From: Streptomyces sp. AC555_RSS877
GTDB lineage: Bacteria; Actinomycetota; Actinomycetes; Streptomycetales; Streptomycetaceae
NCBI RefSeq assembly: GCF_019049245.1
Contig: NZ_JAGMUK010000016.1
Coordinates: forward strand, 1 to 64,000
Length of the DNA stretch: 64,000 nucleotides
Direction of reading: 5' to 3'
Positions 24,600 through 33,635 of this stretch are shown here, piece after piece. The position numbers were made by a program, and so were the translations under genes. Each line of letters starts with the position of its first letter. The first letter of the stretch is position 1. A model generated the notes under the pieces. The model saw only the letters and a list, made by a program, of their open reading frames with translations. It was not told the origin of the DNA and did not search any database.

Positions 24600-25304
24600 G
24601 TGGCTGCGTCCGAGTTTCCTGATTTGCCCGGTTTCCCTGCCGGTTTCGAGCTGGCGGAAGCCCTGACGGTGGCGGCTCAGCAACTGCACGACACGGTCAC
24701 CCCGCACAGCACCATGCGGGCCGCGGTCCGGCTGGCCGTGCACATCGTGCCCGGCGCCGACCACGCGGGCATCTCCGTCATCGAGAGCAGTCGGCACCGC
24801 CGTACGGTCGCCTGGACCGACGAGGTCGTGCGCACGGCCGAGTCCGGGCACCCGGAGCGCGAGCAGGACCCGTACTGGGAAGGCCTGTGGACGGCGCCCG
24901 TCGTACGGGTGGAGGACAGCGAGGCCGATGACGGCGGGAGCGTCCTCGCGGAGCTGGGCCTGCGCTCGGCGTTGTCGCTGCGGCTGCGCGCCGACCGCCG
25001 CCGCCTCACCGTGCTCACGGCCTACGCCCGCAAGCCGCGCGCCTTCGACGAGGCCGCCACCCGCGTCGGACGCCTCTTCACCGCGCACGTCAGCCTCGCC
25101 CTCGACTCCGCGACCGTGCGCGAGCAGCTGACGGAGGCCATGCGCACCCGGGACCTCATCGGACAGGCCACCGGGATTCTCATGGAACGCATGGACATGG
25201 ACGCGGCCGAGGCCTTCGAGTCCCTGGTCAAGGCCTCGCAGCGGGAGAACGTCAAGCTGCGCGACCTCGCCCGCCGCATCGTCGATGCGAACAACCCCAC
25301 ATGA
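24600..25304 (+). CDS. GAF-ANTAR RNA-binding antiterminator-type regulator
   Basis: 234 residues. GAF domain at about 30-165 and C-terminal ANTAR helix bundle (RTRDLIGQATGILMERMDMD, then AFESLVKASQ, LRDLARRIVD). ANTAR domains bind paired RNA hairpins and prevent termination. Two adjacent GTG codons (24597, 24600) can start it; the second has better spacing from AAGAGG. Followed 53 nt later by a paralogue on the same strand. The GAF ligand is unknown. Confidence 0.88.
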   Translation: MAASEFPDLPGFPAGFELAEALTVAAQQLHDTVTPHSTMRAAVRLAVHIVPGADHAGISVIESSRHRRTVAWTDEVVRTAESGHPEREQDPYWEGLWTAPVVRVEDSEADDGGSVLAELGLRSALSLRLRADRRRLTVLTAYARKPRAFDEAATRVGRLFTAHVSLALDSATVREQLTEAMRTRDLIGQATGILMERMDMDAAEAFESLVKASQRENVKLRDLARRIVDANNPT

Positions 25305-25357
25305 CCGGCGGGGTGCGCCAAGGCGTTAACGGCCGTTGACGGGATATCCGTACGGTC

Positions 25358-26053
25358 ATGAGTCCTGACACGCCCGACACGCTGGAGATGGCCATCGTGC
25401 GCAGCAGCGGCCTCGACACGCTGCTGCGGGATCTGACCGACCGTGCCGTCGAGGCGGTGCCAGGCGCCGCCGCGTGCAGTATCACGGTGCGCCGCGCCGA
25501 CCGCCTGCTGACGCTGGCAGGCAGCCGCGGCATGCCGAGCGGCCTCGACCAGCGCCAGTACGAGAACGGGTCGGGGCCGTGCGTGGAGGCCGCCGAGACC
25601 CAGGCCGAGCAGTACGCCTCCGACCTGGAGACGGAGACCCGCTGGCCCACCTACACGTCGTACGCCCTCTCGGTCGGCGTGCGCTGCGTGCTGGCGCTGC
25701 CGATCGACGTCGAGGGCGAAAGAGGCGCCGCCCTCAACCTCTACGGCGTGGAGACCGGCGCGCTGGGCGGGGGCCGGGACGCGGCCCGCGCCTTCGCCGC
25801 CCGGGTGGGCGACGCGGTCAACGTCGCCCTGCGGGTCGAGCGCCGCCGGGAGTCCGCCGCCGACGTGCGCACCGCGCTGCTCTCCCGCAGCGTCATCGAC
25901 CAGGCGATCGGCATCCTCATGGCCCAGGAACGCATCGACGCCCACAACGCCCTGCAACGCCTGCGCCGGGTCTCGCAGGACCACAACGTCAAACTCCGCG
26001 ACCTGTGCACCGACCTGGTGACACGAGCGAGCGGCGGCGGCAATCGACGTTAG
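25358..26053 (+). CDS. GAF-ANTAR regulator, paralogue of the preceding gene
   Basis: 231 residues from ATG 25358. GAF domain 15-155 (GSGPCVEAAETQ, WPTYTSYALSVGVRCVLALP) and ANTAR 165-225 (RSVIDQAIGILMAQERIDAH). Same architecture as the upstream gene but only moderately similar, so an old duplication. Likely an RNA-binding antiterminator responding to a small ligand. Its end overlaps the convergent YceI gene end by 4 nt. Confidence 0.88.
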   Translation: MSPDTPDTLEMAIVRSSGLDTLLRDLTDRAVEAVPGAAACSITVRRADRLLTLAGSRGMPSGLDQRQYENGSGPCVEAAETQAEQYASDLETETRWPTYTSYALSVGVRCVLALPIDVEGERGAALNLYGVETGALGGGRDAARAFAARVGDAVNVALRVERRRESAADVRTALLSRSVIDQAIGILMAQERIDAHNALQRLRRVSQDHNVKLRDLCTDLVTRASGGGNRR

Positions 26054-26871
26054 GCCTGCGGGAGCGACTCGCCCTGCACCGCCTGGATGTCCAGCTCCAC
26101 CTTCAGGGTGGTACCGATGGCGGCGATGCCCGCCTGGACGACCTGGTTGTAGTCCATGGCGAAGTCCTCGCGCCGCAGTTGGGCCGTCGCCCGGAACGCC
26201 GCCCGGGTGCCGCCCCATGGGTCCGAACCCGTGCCGAGGTAGGCCAGATCCAGGTCCACCGGTCGTACGACTCCGTGCAACCCCAGTTCACCGTGGACGG
26301 TCCAGCGGTCGGAACCGGCCGCCGTCAGCCCCGTCGACCGGTAGGTGATCTCCGGGAAGCGCTCGACGTCGAGAAAGTCCGCGGACCTCAGGTGGGTGTC
26401 CCGCATGCCGTTGCCGGTGTCGATGGACGCGGCCCGGATGACCGCCTCGACGCGGGACTTGCTCACGTCGTCGGGGGCGACCTCGATGGAGGCAGCGAAG
26501 TCGGTGAACCGTCCGCGCACGCTGGAGATTCCCAGGTGCTGGGCCACCGCGGCCACACTGGAGTGCGCCGGATCGACGGTCCACGGTCCCGGCGGCGGCA
26601 GTTCGGTGCCGCCCTGCCGGGCCAGCGTCACCGTGCCGACCTCGGCCCGCCCGCTCGCGGTGACGAGGGCGCTCGCCGCGGCGGGCGCGTATCCGACCGC
26701 CGTGACGATCACGGTGTACGCCCCCGGCGCGAGCTCGCTCGCGTCCCGCACGGCCCCGTCCCCGTCGGCCTCGGCGCGCAGCACCTGCGAGCCGGCCATG
26801 TCGGTCACCGTGACGACCGCGTGCGACACGGCCCATCCGTCCCGCGTACGGATCTTCGCGGTCAGTCCCAT
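26050..26871 (-). CDS. YceI-family protein with N-terminal carboxypeptidase-regulatory-like domain
   Basis: 273 residues from ATG 26871 (GAGGAG 9 nt upstream). Residues 1-88 form a beta-sandwich of the CarboxypepD_reg type (VTVTDMAGSQVLRAEADGDG, LAPGAYTVIVTAVGY). Residues 98-270 are a YceI domain (WTVDPAHSSVAAVAQHLG, FTDFAASIEV, RSADFLDVERFPEI, DLDLAYLG), a lipocalin-like barrel that binds isoprenoid-type lipids. No signal peptide, so apparently cytoplasmic, unlike many YceI proteins. The N-terminal domain is the same kind that is tripled on the neighbouring MFS transporter, pointing to a shared function. Confidence 0.87.
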   Translation of the reverse strand: MGLTAKIRTRDGWAVSHAVVTVTDMAGSQVLRAEADGDGAVRDASELAPGAYTVIVTAVGYAPAAASALVTASGRAEVGTVTLARQGGTELPPPGPWTVDPAHSSVAAVAQHLGISSVRGRFTDFAASIEVAPDDVSKSRVEAVIRAASIDTGNGMRDTHLRSADFLDVERFPEITYRSTGLTAAGSDRWTVHGELGLHGVVRPVDLDLAYLGTGSDPWGGTRAAFRATAQLRREDFAMDYNQVVQAGIAAIGTTLKVELDIQAVQGESLPQA

Positions 26872-26894
26872 CTCACGTAACTCCTCGAATGAGA

Positions 26895-26949
26895 CCGGCC
26901 CGTGGGGGTGCGCACCTCCGCTCGGAGTGCGCACAGCGCCACGGGCCGG
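26895..26949 (-). terminator. Long hairpin after the MFS-carboxypeptidase-domain gene
   Basis: CCGGCCCGTGG (26895-26905) pairs with CCACGGGCCGG (26939-26949) over 11 bp; inside are two self-complementary GTGCGCAC copies. Sits between the MFS stop at 26957 and the YceI start at 26871. Confidence 0.75.
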
Positions 26950-26956
26950 GGCTGAA

Positions 26957-29473
26957 CTACTCGCCGGGGTGGGCGAGTTCGATGTCGTGGTCGTCGACCC
27001 CGCGGCCGTCGACGGTCAGGGCGGTCGCCACCGGCGGGTACCCCGTCGCGATGACGGTGTAGTCGCCGCCGTCCAGGTCGGCGAAGGCGTACGCCCCGTC
27101 CGTCCCGGTGGTGGACGTCCCGACCACGTTGCCCGCCGCGTCCACGAGCGTGACCCGCGCGTCCGCCAGCGGACCGTGCGGCGCCCGTACGACACCCTGG
27201 AGCTGCGCTCCGGCATCGAGGTCGATCTCGATCCGGGTGACCCCGGTGCCGCCGATCTCGACGGGCAGGGCCCGCGGCCGGTGGCCGGCGGCGTTCACCG
27301 CGACGGTCACCGTCCCCGGAATCAGCTCGGTGAAGGCGAACTCGCCCTGCTCGCCGGTGGCGGCGGTGGCCAGCAGGTCACCGCGCACGTCCGTCACGAT
27401 CACCATGGCGTCCTTGACGGGCAGCGCGCTCTGCGCGGCCCGCACGACACCGCTGAGCCCGCTGGTGCCGCTGAGCAGGATGTCGTACGACACCGGCTCG
27501 TCCCCCACGACCACGGTGGACGCCTGCGGCTGGAACCCGTCGGCGGAGGCGATCAGGACGTACGACCCGGCACCCGGCGCGTCCACGCCGTAGGAACCGT
27601 CGGCCTGTGCGACGGACCGGCCCAGCTGCCGTCCCGCCAGCGAGATCAGCGTGACGGCGGCCTGCGGGACGGGCGCGCTCTCGGCACCGCGGACATGGCC
27701 GCGGACCGGAATTCCACCTGACACCGGTGCGGTCCCCCTCTCGACGGTGGCGACGGCCGCGAGCCTCTGCGTGCCCTGCGGACCGGCTTCGGTGCTCGTC
27801 TCGGCGACGGCCGGGCTCGGGACCTTCTCGGCGGCCGGAGCGACGTCGGCGCCCTCGGCACCGGCGGCCGGAGCCTTCGCCGCCGCGGCCTGCGCCAGCC
27901 CGCCCGAGGTCCGCAGCGGGACCTCCTTGATGAACAGCGTGACCAGGAAGGCGACCAGCGCGAGCGGCGCGGCGATCAGGAAGACGTCCGCGATGCCGTG
28001 GCCGTACGCGCTCTCCATCACGGTGCGCAGCGGACCGGGCAGACTGTCCATGTCCGGGATGCTGCTGCCGGTGCTCGAACCGGCGGCGGCGGACGCGTAC
28101 TTGGGGTCGAGCGTGCTGAGGCCGTCCTTGGCGTAGTCGGTGATCCGGTTGGCCATGACGGCGCCCAGCGCCGAGACGCCGACCGCACCGCCGAGGGACC
28201 GGAAGAACGTCACCGTGGAGCTGGCCGCGCCCAGGTCGGCCGGGTCCACCTGGTTCTGCGTGCACAGCACCAGGTTCTGCATCATCATGCCGATGCCGAG
28301 GCCCAGGAGCGCCATGAAGATCGCGATGTGCCAGTACTCGGTGTCGTAGCGGATCGTGCCGAGCAGGCCCAGCCCCGCGGTCACGAGCACACCGCCGGCC
28401 AGCAGCCAGGCCTTCCAGCGGCCGGTCTTGGTGATGACCTGCCCGGAGACCGTCGACGAGACGAACAGACCGCCGATCATCGGGATGGTCATGACGCCGG
28501 ACATCGTCGGCGACTTGTCGCGGGCCAGCTGGAAGTACTGGCTGAAGAAGACCGTGCCGGTGAACATCGCGACGCCCACGAAGAGCGAGGCGATGGAGGA
28601 CAGGGTGATGGTGCGGTTGCGGAACAGCCGCAGCGGGATGATCGGCTCGCTCGCCTTGGACTCGACGAGCACGAACAGCAGGCCGAGCACGACCGAGCCG
28701 CCGACCATCGCGTACGTCTGCCACGACACCCAGTCGAACTTGTCACCGGCGAAGGTGACCCAGAGCAGCAGCAGCGAGACAGCGGCGGAGATGAAGAACG
28801 CGCCGCCCCAGTCGACCTTCACGTCCCGCTTCACGACGGGCAGGTGCAGGGTCTTCTGCAGCACGATCAGCGCGATGACCGCGAACGGCACACCGACGTA
28901 GAAGCACCAGCGCCAGCCGAGCCAGCTGGTGTCGGTGATGACACCGCCGAGCAGCGGACCGCCGACGGTGGCGATGGCGAAGGTCGCGCCGAGGTAGCCG
29001 GAGTAGCGCCCACGCTCACGCGGGGAGATCATCGCGGCCATCACGATCTGCGCGAGGGCGGACAGACCGCCGACGCCGATGCCCTGCACCACGCGGCACG
29101 CGATCAGCATGCCGGGGTTCTGCGACAGACCCGCGGCGGCCGATCCGAGCACGTAGATGACGAGGGCTATCTGGACGAGAGCCTTCTTGCTGAACAGGTC
29201 GGAGAGCTTGCCCCACAGAGGCGTGGCCGCCGTCATGGACAGCAGCGCGGCGGTGACGACCCAGGTGTAGGCGGACTGGCCGCCGCCGAGGTCGCCGATG
29301 ATCTCGGGGAGGGCGTTGGTGACGATCGTGGACGACAGGATCGCCACGAACATTCCGAGCAGCAACCCGGAGAGCGCTTCCATGATCTGCCGGTGCGTCA
29401 TCTGGACGCCGTCCGGGGAGCCTCCCCCGTGCTTGGCGTGGGCCCGCACACCGGCCGGTGTGGTCGTTGCCAT
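26957..29473 (-). CDS. MFS exporter fused to three carboxypeptidase-regulatory-like domains
   Basis: 838 residues from ATG 29473 (AGAAGGAAG upstream). Residues 25-535 are a 14-segment DHA2 transporter (ATPLWGKLSDLFSKK motif A, VGGPLLGGVITD motif C). After an Ala/Pro linker come three beta-sandwich repeats at about 595-685, 686-765 and 766-838, each with a (D/E)GxYxF/VxxLxxGxYxVxAxGY-like core. These soluble domains on a multidrug pump are unusual; with an even number of segments they would face the cytoplasm. The gene follows its MarR regulator by 13 nt. The next gene, YceI, carries a fourth copy of the domain. Confidence 0.9.
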   Translation of the reverse strand: MATTTPAGVRAHAKHGGGSPDGVQMTHRQIMEALSGLLLGMFVAILSSTIVTNALPEIIGDLGGGQSAYTWVVTAALLSMTAATPLWGKLSDLFSKKALVQIALVIYVLGSAAAGLSQNPGMLIACRVVQGIGVGGLSALAQIVMAAMISPRERGRYSGYLGATFAIATVGGPLLGGVITDTSWLGWRWCFYVGVPFAVIALIVLQKTLHLPVVKRDVKVDWGGAFFISAAVSLLLLWVTFAGDKFDWVSWQTYAMVGGSVVLGLLFVLVESKASEPIIPLRLFRNRTITLSSIASLFVGVAMFTGTVFFSQYFQLARDKSPTMSGVMTIPMIGGLFVSSTVSGQVITKTGRWKAWLLAGGVLVTAGLGLLGTIRYDTEYWHIAIFMALLGLGIGMMMQNLVLCTQNQVDPADLGAASSTVTFFRSLGGAVGVSALGAVMANRITDYAKDGLSTLDPKYASAAAGSSTGSSIPDMDSLPGPLRTVMESAYGHGIADVFLIAAPLALVAFLVTLFIKEVPLRTSGGLAQAAAAKAPAAGAEGADVAPAAEKVPSPAVAETSTEAGPQGTQRLAAVATVERGTAPVSGGIPVRGHVRGAESAPVPQAAVTLISLAGRQLGRSVAQADGSYGVDAPGAGSYVLIASADGFQPQASTVVVGDEPVSYDILLSGTSGLSGVVRAAQSALPVKDAMVIVTDVRGDLLATAATGEQGEFAFTELIPGTVTVAVNAAGHRPRALPVEIGGTGVTRIEIDLDAGAQLQGVVRAPHGPLADARVTLVDAAGNVVGTSTTGTDGAYAFADLDGGDYTVIATGYPPVATALTVDGRGVDDHDIELAHPGE

Positions 29474-29486
29474 GGACTTCCTTCTC

Positions 29487-30038
29487 TTACTTGGTGATCG
29501 CGGGTGTACGGGGGGACTGCTCGGCCACGGGAGCGGTGGGCGGCCGGGGCTCCACGTCGGAGGGGAGCGGGGCGTGCGTGGCATGCGAGGCATGCGGTGT
29601 GTGGGAGACACGGCAGTCGTCGAAGCTCGCCCGGAGCCGTGCCATCAGCACGGTCAGCTGGGCCACCTCGTCGTCGCTCCAGTCGCTCAGCCGCTCGGCG
29701 AGGATCCGGCAGGTCAGCCGGGACATCTCGGCCAGCCGGGCCTGGCCCGCGGGCGTGAGGCGCAGGATGCGGGAGCGCTTGTCCGCCGGGTCGGGGGAGC
29801 GGTCGATCCAGCCGCGCTCGGCCACATGGGCCACATGCCTGCTGGTCACCGACATGTCCACGGCGAGCAGTTCCGCGAGCTTGCTCATGCGCATGTCCCC
29901 GTGGCGGCCGAGCAGCGTGAGCACGGCGGCGGAACCGCTCGGGCAGTCGGGCGGCATGATCCGTCCCAGCTCCCGGCGCACGGCGCCGAAGGCACTGAAC
30001 TGACGGATCAGCTCCTCGTACTGCGCCTGCTCGGCCAT
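29487..30038 (-). CDS. MarR-family regulator of the MFS operon
   Basis: 183 residues from ATG 30038 (GGGAGG 6 nt upstream). HTH MSKLAELLAVDMSVTSRHVA with wing DPADKRSRILRLT, the MarR DPxDKR signature. C-terminal tail is His/Pro-rich (HTPHASHATHAP). It precedes the MFS gene by 13 nt in the same operon, a common autoregulated marR-pump design. Operator candidates lie upstream at 30057-30099. Confidence 0.9.
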   Translation of the reverse strand: MAEQAQYEELIRQFSAFGAVRRELGRIMPPDCPSGSAAVLTLLGRHGDMRMSKLAELLAVDMSVTSRHVAHVAERGWIDRSPDPADKRSRILRLTPAGQARLAEMSRLTCRILAERLSDWSDDEVAQLTVLMARLRASFDDCRVSHTPHASHATHAPLPSDVEPRPPTAPVAEQSPRTPAITK

Positions 30039-30056
30039 CACACACCTCCCGTGTTC

Positions 30057-30099
30057 GTTGCTTAGGGCAACCATAGAACCGGTTGGTTGTTACAGGCAA
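30057..30099 (-). promoter_or_regulatory. Promoter and candidate operator of the marR-MFS operon
   Basis: On the minus strand, -35 TTGCCT and -10 TATGGT are spaced 18 nt. GTTGC-CCTAA-GCAAC (30057-30071) is a perfect 5-bp inverted repeat just downstream of the -10, and the spacer contains the palindrome AACCGGTT (30077-30084). Confidence 0.55.
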
Positions 30100-30235
30100 A
30101 TAAGGAGCGGGGGGCCGCGGTCAAAAAGTTGGCAAAGGCAAGTATTGCGACCGTAAACGCACAGCTGAGGGAATGTGGTGCGGACCCGGAGCCCCCGCTT
30201 GGGCCACACCCTTGGATTCGCTAGGGTCTCGGGGC

Positions 30236-30439
30236 ATGGCTAACACGCAGGGCCCCCAGGGCAACCACGACCCCGCCGGCAGCACCCAGATGTTCCGCGC
30301 GTTCGTCGACGAGGCCCCTCAGGGCCGGCAGCGGCAGGCGGCTCCCTCTTCCTCCGGCGGTCCCCGCCTCGGCCTGATCATCGGCATCGTCGCCGCGGTG
30401 GCGATCGTTGCGGCGGTGGCCTGGCTGGCGCTCAAGTAA
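30236..30439 (+). CDS. Small single-pass membrane protein
   Basis: 67 residues from ATG 30236; upstream in-frame codons look non-coding. A Gln/Gly/Pro-rich N-terminal 43 residues precede one C-terminal membrane helix (LGLIIGIVAAVAIVAAVAWL). Tail-anchored type. Unknown function. Convergent with the degenerate gene and sigN on the other strand. Confidence 0.7.
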   Translation: MANTQGPQGNHDPAGSTQMFRAFVDEAPQGRQRQAAPSSSGGPRLGLIIGIVAAVAIVAAVAWLALK

Positions 30440-30449
30440 CACCCAGGAG

Positions 30450-30874
30450 TCACCTCCGTGGCGGACTCGCCGTCGTACGACGGGGCTTGGTGCCTTCGGG
30501 CGGCGGAGTGCGCGCACCGGCGCCGATCGGGGCGGGTTCCGGGCTGCCCTCCGGAATGGCCTCCGGGGCATACGGATTGCCCGCGTCGCCGCTGAACCGC
30601 CGGCCGGCACCGGCGTCACCTGCCGGTCGGCGTCGGCGCCGGCGCCGTACCGGAGACCCGGGGCGGACCACCGCACGCCGCCCCGTGGCGACGCGACCGC
30701 CACCACCGCCCCGCACGCGGCGGCCGACGCGTCGCCCAGCACGACGACGGCCGCCGACGCGCCGGTCAGGGCGCACCGACGGCCAAATTGTCCGTCCGGA
30801 ACGGGTCGCTCGAAGCATCTCGGAATGGTGGCCGACGCCCCGTCGAACAGGAGACCCCTGGCGAGGGCTCCCAC
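30450..30874 (-). pseudogene. Probable frameshifted hypothetical gene downstream of sigN
   Basis: Two minus-strand frames each show strong third-position G/C over adjoining halves. From about 30800 to 30630 the frame reading LTGASAAVVVLGDASAAAC is coding-like; from about 30620 to the stop at 30450 the frame reading GNPYAPEAIPEGSPEPAPIG is. A single-base shift near 30600-30640 would join them into one protein of about 140 residues with a hydrophobic N-terminal segment. It may be a real frameshift or a sequencing error. Function unknown. Confidence 0.45.
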
Positions 30875-30899
30875 AGCCCGGGCCTCAGCCAGGGACGGA

Positions 30900-31098
30900 A
30901 CCCTGAGGCTCAGCCCCGAGACCAGGCCCTCAGGGATCGAACCCCGAGGCGCAGCCCCGGCCCCGAGACCAGCCCCGGGCCTGTAACCCTGAGGCTCAGC
31001 CCCGAGACCGGGCCCCGAGACCAGCCCCGGGCCTGTAACCCTGAGGCTCAGCCCCGAGACCGGGCCCCGAGACCGGGCCCCGAGACCGGGCCCCGAGA
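30900..31098. repeat. Tandem GC-rich repeats after sigN
   Basis: A 52-bp unit is repeated with CTGTAACCCT starting at 30981 and again at 31033, followed by at least three copies of the 13-mer GAGACCGGGCCCC up to the sigN stop. Contains many GGGCCC pairing possibilities and may form the sigN terminator. Confidence 0.8.
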
Positions 31099-31099
31099 C

Positions 31100-31981
31100 T
31101 CAGTCGGAGATGAGCCCCTCCCGCAGCTGCGCCAGTGTCCGGGTCAGCAGCCGGGAGACGTGCATCTGGGAGATGCCGACCTCCTCGCCGATCTGCGACT
31201 GGGTCATGTTGGCGAAGAAGCGCAGCATGATGATCTGGCGCTCGCGCGGCGGCAGCTTGGCCAGCAGCGGCTTCAGCGACTCCCGGTACTCCACGCCCTC
31301 CAGCGCCGTGTCCTCGTAGCCGAGGCGGTCCGCGAGGGAGCCCTCGCCGCCGTCGTCCTCGGGGGCCGGGGAGTCGAGCGAGGAGGCGGTGTAGGCGTTG
31401 CCGACCGCGAGGCCGTCGACGACGTCCTCCTCGGACACGCCCAGGACCACGGCGAGTTCGGTGACGGTCGGGGAGCGGTCCAGCTTCTGGGCGAGCTCGT
31501 CGCTGGCCTTGGTGAGGGCGAGCCGCAGCTCCTGGAGGCGCCGCGGGACGCGGACCGACCAGGACGTGTCCCGGAAGAACCGCTTGATCTCACCGACGAC
31601 CGTCGGCATCGCGAACGTCGGGAACTCCACGCCGCGTTCGCAGTCGAAGCGGTCGATCGCCTTGATCAGGCCGATCGTGCCGACCTGGACGATGTCCTCC
31701 ATCGGCTCGTTGCGGGAGCGGAAGCGGGCGGCCGCGTAGCGCACCAGCGGGAGGTTGAGCTCGATGAGGGTGTCCCGTACGTACGCGCGCTCGGGGCTGT
31801 TCTCGTCGAGTGCGGCAAGCCGCAGGAAGAGGGAGCGGGACAGGGTGCGGGTGTCGAGAGCTCCCGAGGTCGGGAGGGCCGGGGCCGGCGCGGCCTCGAC
31901 GGCCGTTACGTCGTCGAGTGCGGGCGCGGGCTCGCTCTTTGTGAGCGTGAGCACCTTCGAGCTGCCCTGGTCTGCGGACAT
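31100..31981 (-). CDS. sigN: SigB/SigF-family RNA polymerase sigma factor (SigN)
   Basis: 293 residues from ATG 31981 (AAAGGGGGTGGC upstream); the longer frame to 32095 runs into non-coding sequence. Regions: 2 ([38 protein letters not shown]), 3 ([12 protein letters not shown]), and 4 ([37 protein letters not shown]). It belongs to the SigB-like group controlling stress and sporulation in Streptomyces. The adjacent paralogue and the tadA-upp context correspond to the sigN-sigF pair of S. coelicolor, with this copy in the sigN position; the symbol rests on that memory of gene order. Confidence 0.85.
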   Translation of the reverse strand: MSADQGSSKVLTLTKSEPAPALDDVTAVEAAPAPALPTSGALDTRTLSRSLFLRLAALDENSPERAYVRDTLIELNLPLVRYAAARFRSRNEPMEDIVQVGTIGLIKAIDRFDCERGVEFPTFAMPTVVGEIKRFFRDTSWSVRVPRRLQELRLALTKASDELAQKLDRSPTVTELAVVLGVSEEDVVDGLAVGNAYTASSLDSPAPEDDGGEGSLADRLGYEDTALEGVEYRESLKPLLAKLPPRERQIIMLRFFANMTQSQIGEEVGISQMHVSRLLTRTLAQLREGLISD

Positions 31982-32118
31982 GCCACCCCCTTTGGGTCGC
32001 GGGACGGTACGGCGAACGCTCCGTCGAGGAACGTCAGCCTTCACCTGAATACCGGAGCCGAGGCCACGGCAAACGCGCTTCCGGCAGAATGTCACATGTC
32101 GGCAACACGCTGTAGTGA

Positions 32119-32130
32119 CATGTCGACATG
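32119..32130. promoter_or_regulatory. 12-bp perfect palindrome between sigF and sigN
   Basis: CATGTCGACATG, with a related CATGTCGGCA at about 32094. Located about 140 nt upstream of the sigN start, so possibly an operator for sigN. Confidence 0.4.
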
Positions 32131-32270
32131 CGAGACGCGAATACGCCCTGCCTACAGGGGGTCTGACGGTATTTCGGCACAGAAATGCCGGGATCCGCGC
32201 TGGTGAGCGATTCAGTCCTGCCGGTGACGACTCGATCCCCTATTCGGTTACGAGCCGACCGGACTTCCGC

Positions 32271-33149
32271 CTACGCGTCGATCCGGTTCGCGGAACGCAG
32301 TCGCTGGAAGCTACGCGCGAGTAGCCGCGAGACGTGCATCTGGGAGACGCCGAGTTCCGCGCTGATCTGCGACTGGGTGAGATTGCTGTAGTAGCGCAGC
32401 AGAAGAATGCGCTGTTCCCGCTCCGGCAATTGCACCAGCAGGTGCCGTACGAGATCCCGGTGCTCCACGCCGTCCAGGGCGGGGTCCTCGTAGCCGAGCC
32501 GGTCCAGCAGTCCCGGCAGTCCGTCGCCCTCCTGGGCGGCCTCCAGCGAGGTGGCGTGGTACGACCGTCCGGCCTCGATGCAGGACAGCACCTCCTCCTC
32601 GGTGATGCGCAGCCGCTCGGCGATCTCGGAGGTCGTCGGGGTGCGCCCGAAGGCGGTGGTCAGGTCCTCGGTCGCGCTGTTGACCTGCACCCACAGCTCG
32701 TGGAGCCGGCGCGGGACGTGGACCGTACGGACGTTGTCGCGGAAGTACCGCTTGATCTCGCCGACGACGGTCGGCATCGCGAACGTCGGGAACTGCACGC
32801 CCCGGTCCGGGTCGAAGCGGTCGATGGCGTTGATGAGGCCGATGGTGCCGACCTGGATGACGTCCTCCATCGGCTCGTTGCGGGAGCGGAAGCGGGCGGC
32901 CGCGTAGCGCACGAGCGGGAGGTTGGCCTCGATGAGCGCCCCGCGCACGCGGCTGTGCTCCGGCGTGCCCGGCGCCAGCCCTTTGAGCTGGCCGAAGAGC
33001 ACCTGCGTGAGTGCCCGGGTGTCCGCACCGCGGCTGCGTTGGGGTGTGGCCGGCGCTGCGGCCGGCGCGGCTTCGGCGACCTCGACGACTTCCTGGGGCG
33101 GCGCAGTACTGGCCGACACGGTCAACGCCACCTCTTCATCGGTCTTCAT
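32271..33149 (-). CDS. sigF: SigB/SigF-family RNA polymerase sigma factor (SigF)
   Basis: 292 residues from ATG 33149. Same layout as the neighbouring sigma factor: region 2 at about 75-145 ([34 protein letters not shown]), region 3 at 150-215, region 4 at 230-285 ([35 protein letters not shown]). The N-terminal 45 residues are Ala/Pro-rich. SigF of Streptomyces is needed for spore maturation and pigmentation. The two paralogues are separated by 289 nt. STAS or anti-sigma partners are not adjacent. No clear ribosome site before the ATG. Confidence 0.85.
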   Translation of the reverse strand: MKTDEEVALTVSASTAPPQEVVEVAEAAPAAAPATPQRSRGADTRALTQVLFGQLKGLAPGTPEHSRVRGALIEANLPLVRYAAARFRSRNEPMEDVIQVGTIGLINAIDRFDPDRGVQFPTFAMPTVVGEIKRYFRDNVRTVHVPRRLHELWVQVNSATEDLTTAFGRTPTTSEIAERLRITEEEVLSCIEAGRSYHATSLEAAQEGDGLPGLLDRLGYEDPALDGVEHRDLVRHLLVQLPEREQRILLLRYYSNLTQSQISAELGVSQMHVSRLLARSFQRLRSANRIDA

Positions 33150-33259
33150 CGGTCAACTCATCCATCAAAAGCGGTCATAGCATCACAAGACATGTGCACT
33201 GTGTGCAAGCACCGCATAACGCCGTGTTGAGGTGAGAGTTGGGGCGGACGACACGAAAG

Positions 33260-33286
33260 AGCCCTCCGCCGTACCGGCGGAGGGCT
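33260..33286 (-). terminator. Hairpin terminator after the Dabb gene
   Basis: AGCCCTCCGCC and GGCGGAGGGCT, 11-bp stem with loop GTACC, followed on the minus strand by CTTTCG. Lies 45 nt past the stop of the gene at 33331. Confidence 0.8.
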
Positions 33287-33330
33287 GCTCAGGAGGTGAG
33301 GAATGCGAGGGGTGCCGGAGGTGCGAGAGG

Positions 33331-33624
33331 TCAGTACGCGTAGTCCGCGATCACCCAGGTGGCGAACTCCTGCCACAGGGCCACGCCGGCCTGGTGGTCG
33401 GGGTGCTCGACGTACCGGCGCAGGGCGGGCAGGTCGTCGAAGCCGGAGTTGATGGCGAAGTCGTAGGCGATGGGCCGGTCGCTGAGGTTCCAGCCGAGCT
33501 CCCAGGAGCGGATCTCGGGGATGGTGCCGTCGAGCGCCCGGAAGGCCTCGAAGCCCCGCACGACTCGCGGGTCGTCGCGCTCGACGCCCTCGTTGAGCTT
33601 GAAGAGGACCAGATGGCGGATCAT
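33331..33624 (-). CDS. Dabb (stress-responsive A/B barrel) domain protein
   Basis: 97 residues from ATG 33624 (GGAGAAG 5 nt upstream). A single Dabb domain: MIRHLVLFKL start, RSWELGWNLSDRPIAYDFAI, and C-terminal HPDHQAGVALWQEFATWVIA. Dabb proteins form small dimeric barrels; most bacterial members have no known reaction. Starts 11 nt after the 58-residue gene, so likely in one operon with it. Confidence 0.87.
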   Translation of the reverse strand: MIRHLVLFKLNEGVERDDPRVVRGFEAFRALDGTIPEIRSWELGWNLSDRPIAYDFAINSGFDDLPALRRYVEHPDHQAGVALWQEFATWVIADYAY

Positions 33625-33635
33625 GTGCGCTTCTC

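Noticed and set aside
30881..31098. Tandem repeats considered as a CRISPR array
   Set aside because: Units are directly adjacent without unique spacers and no cas gene is present.
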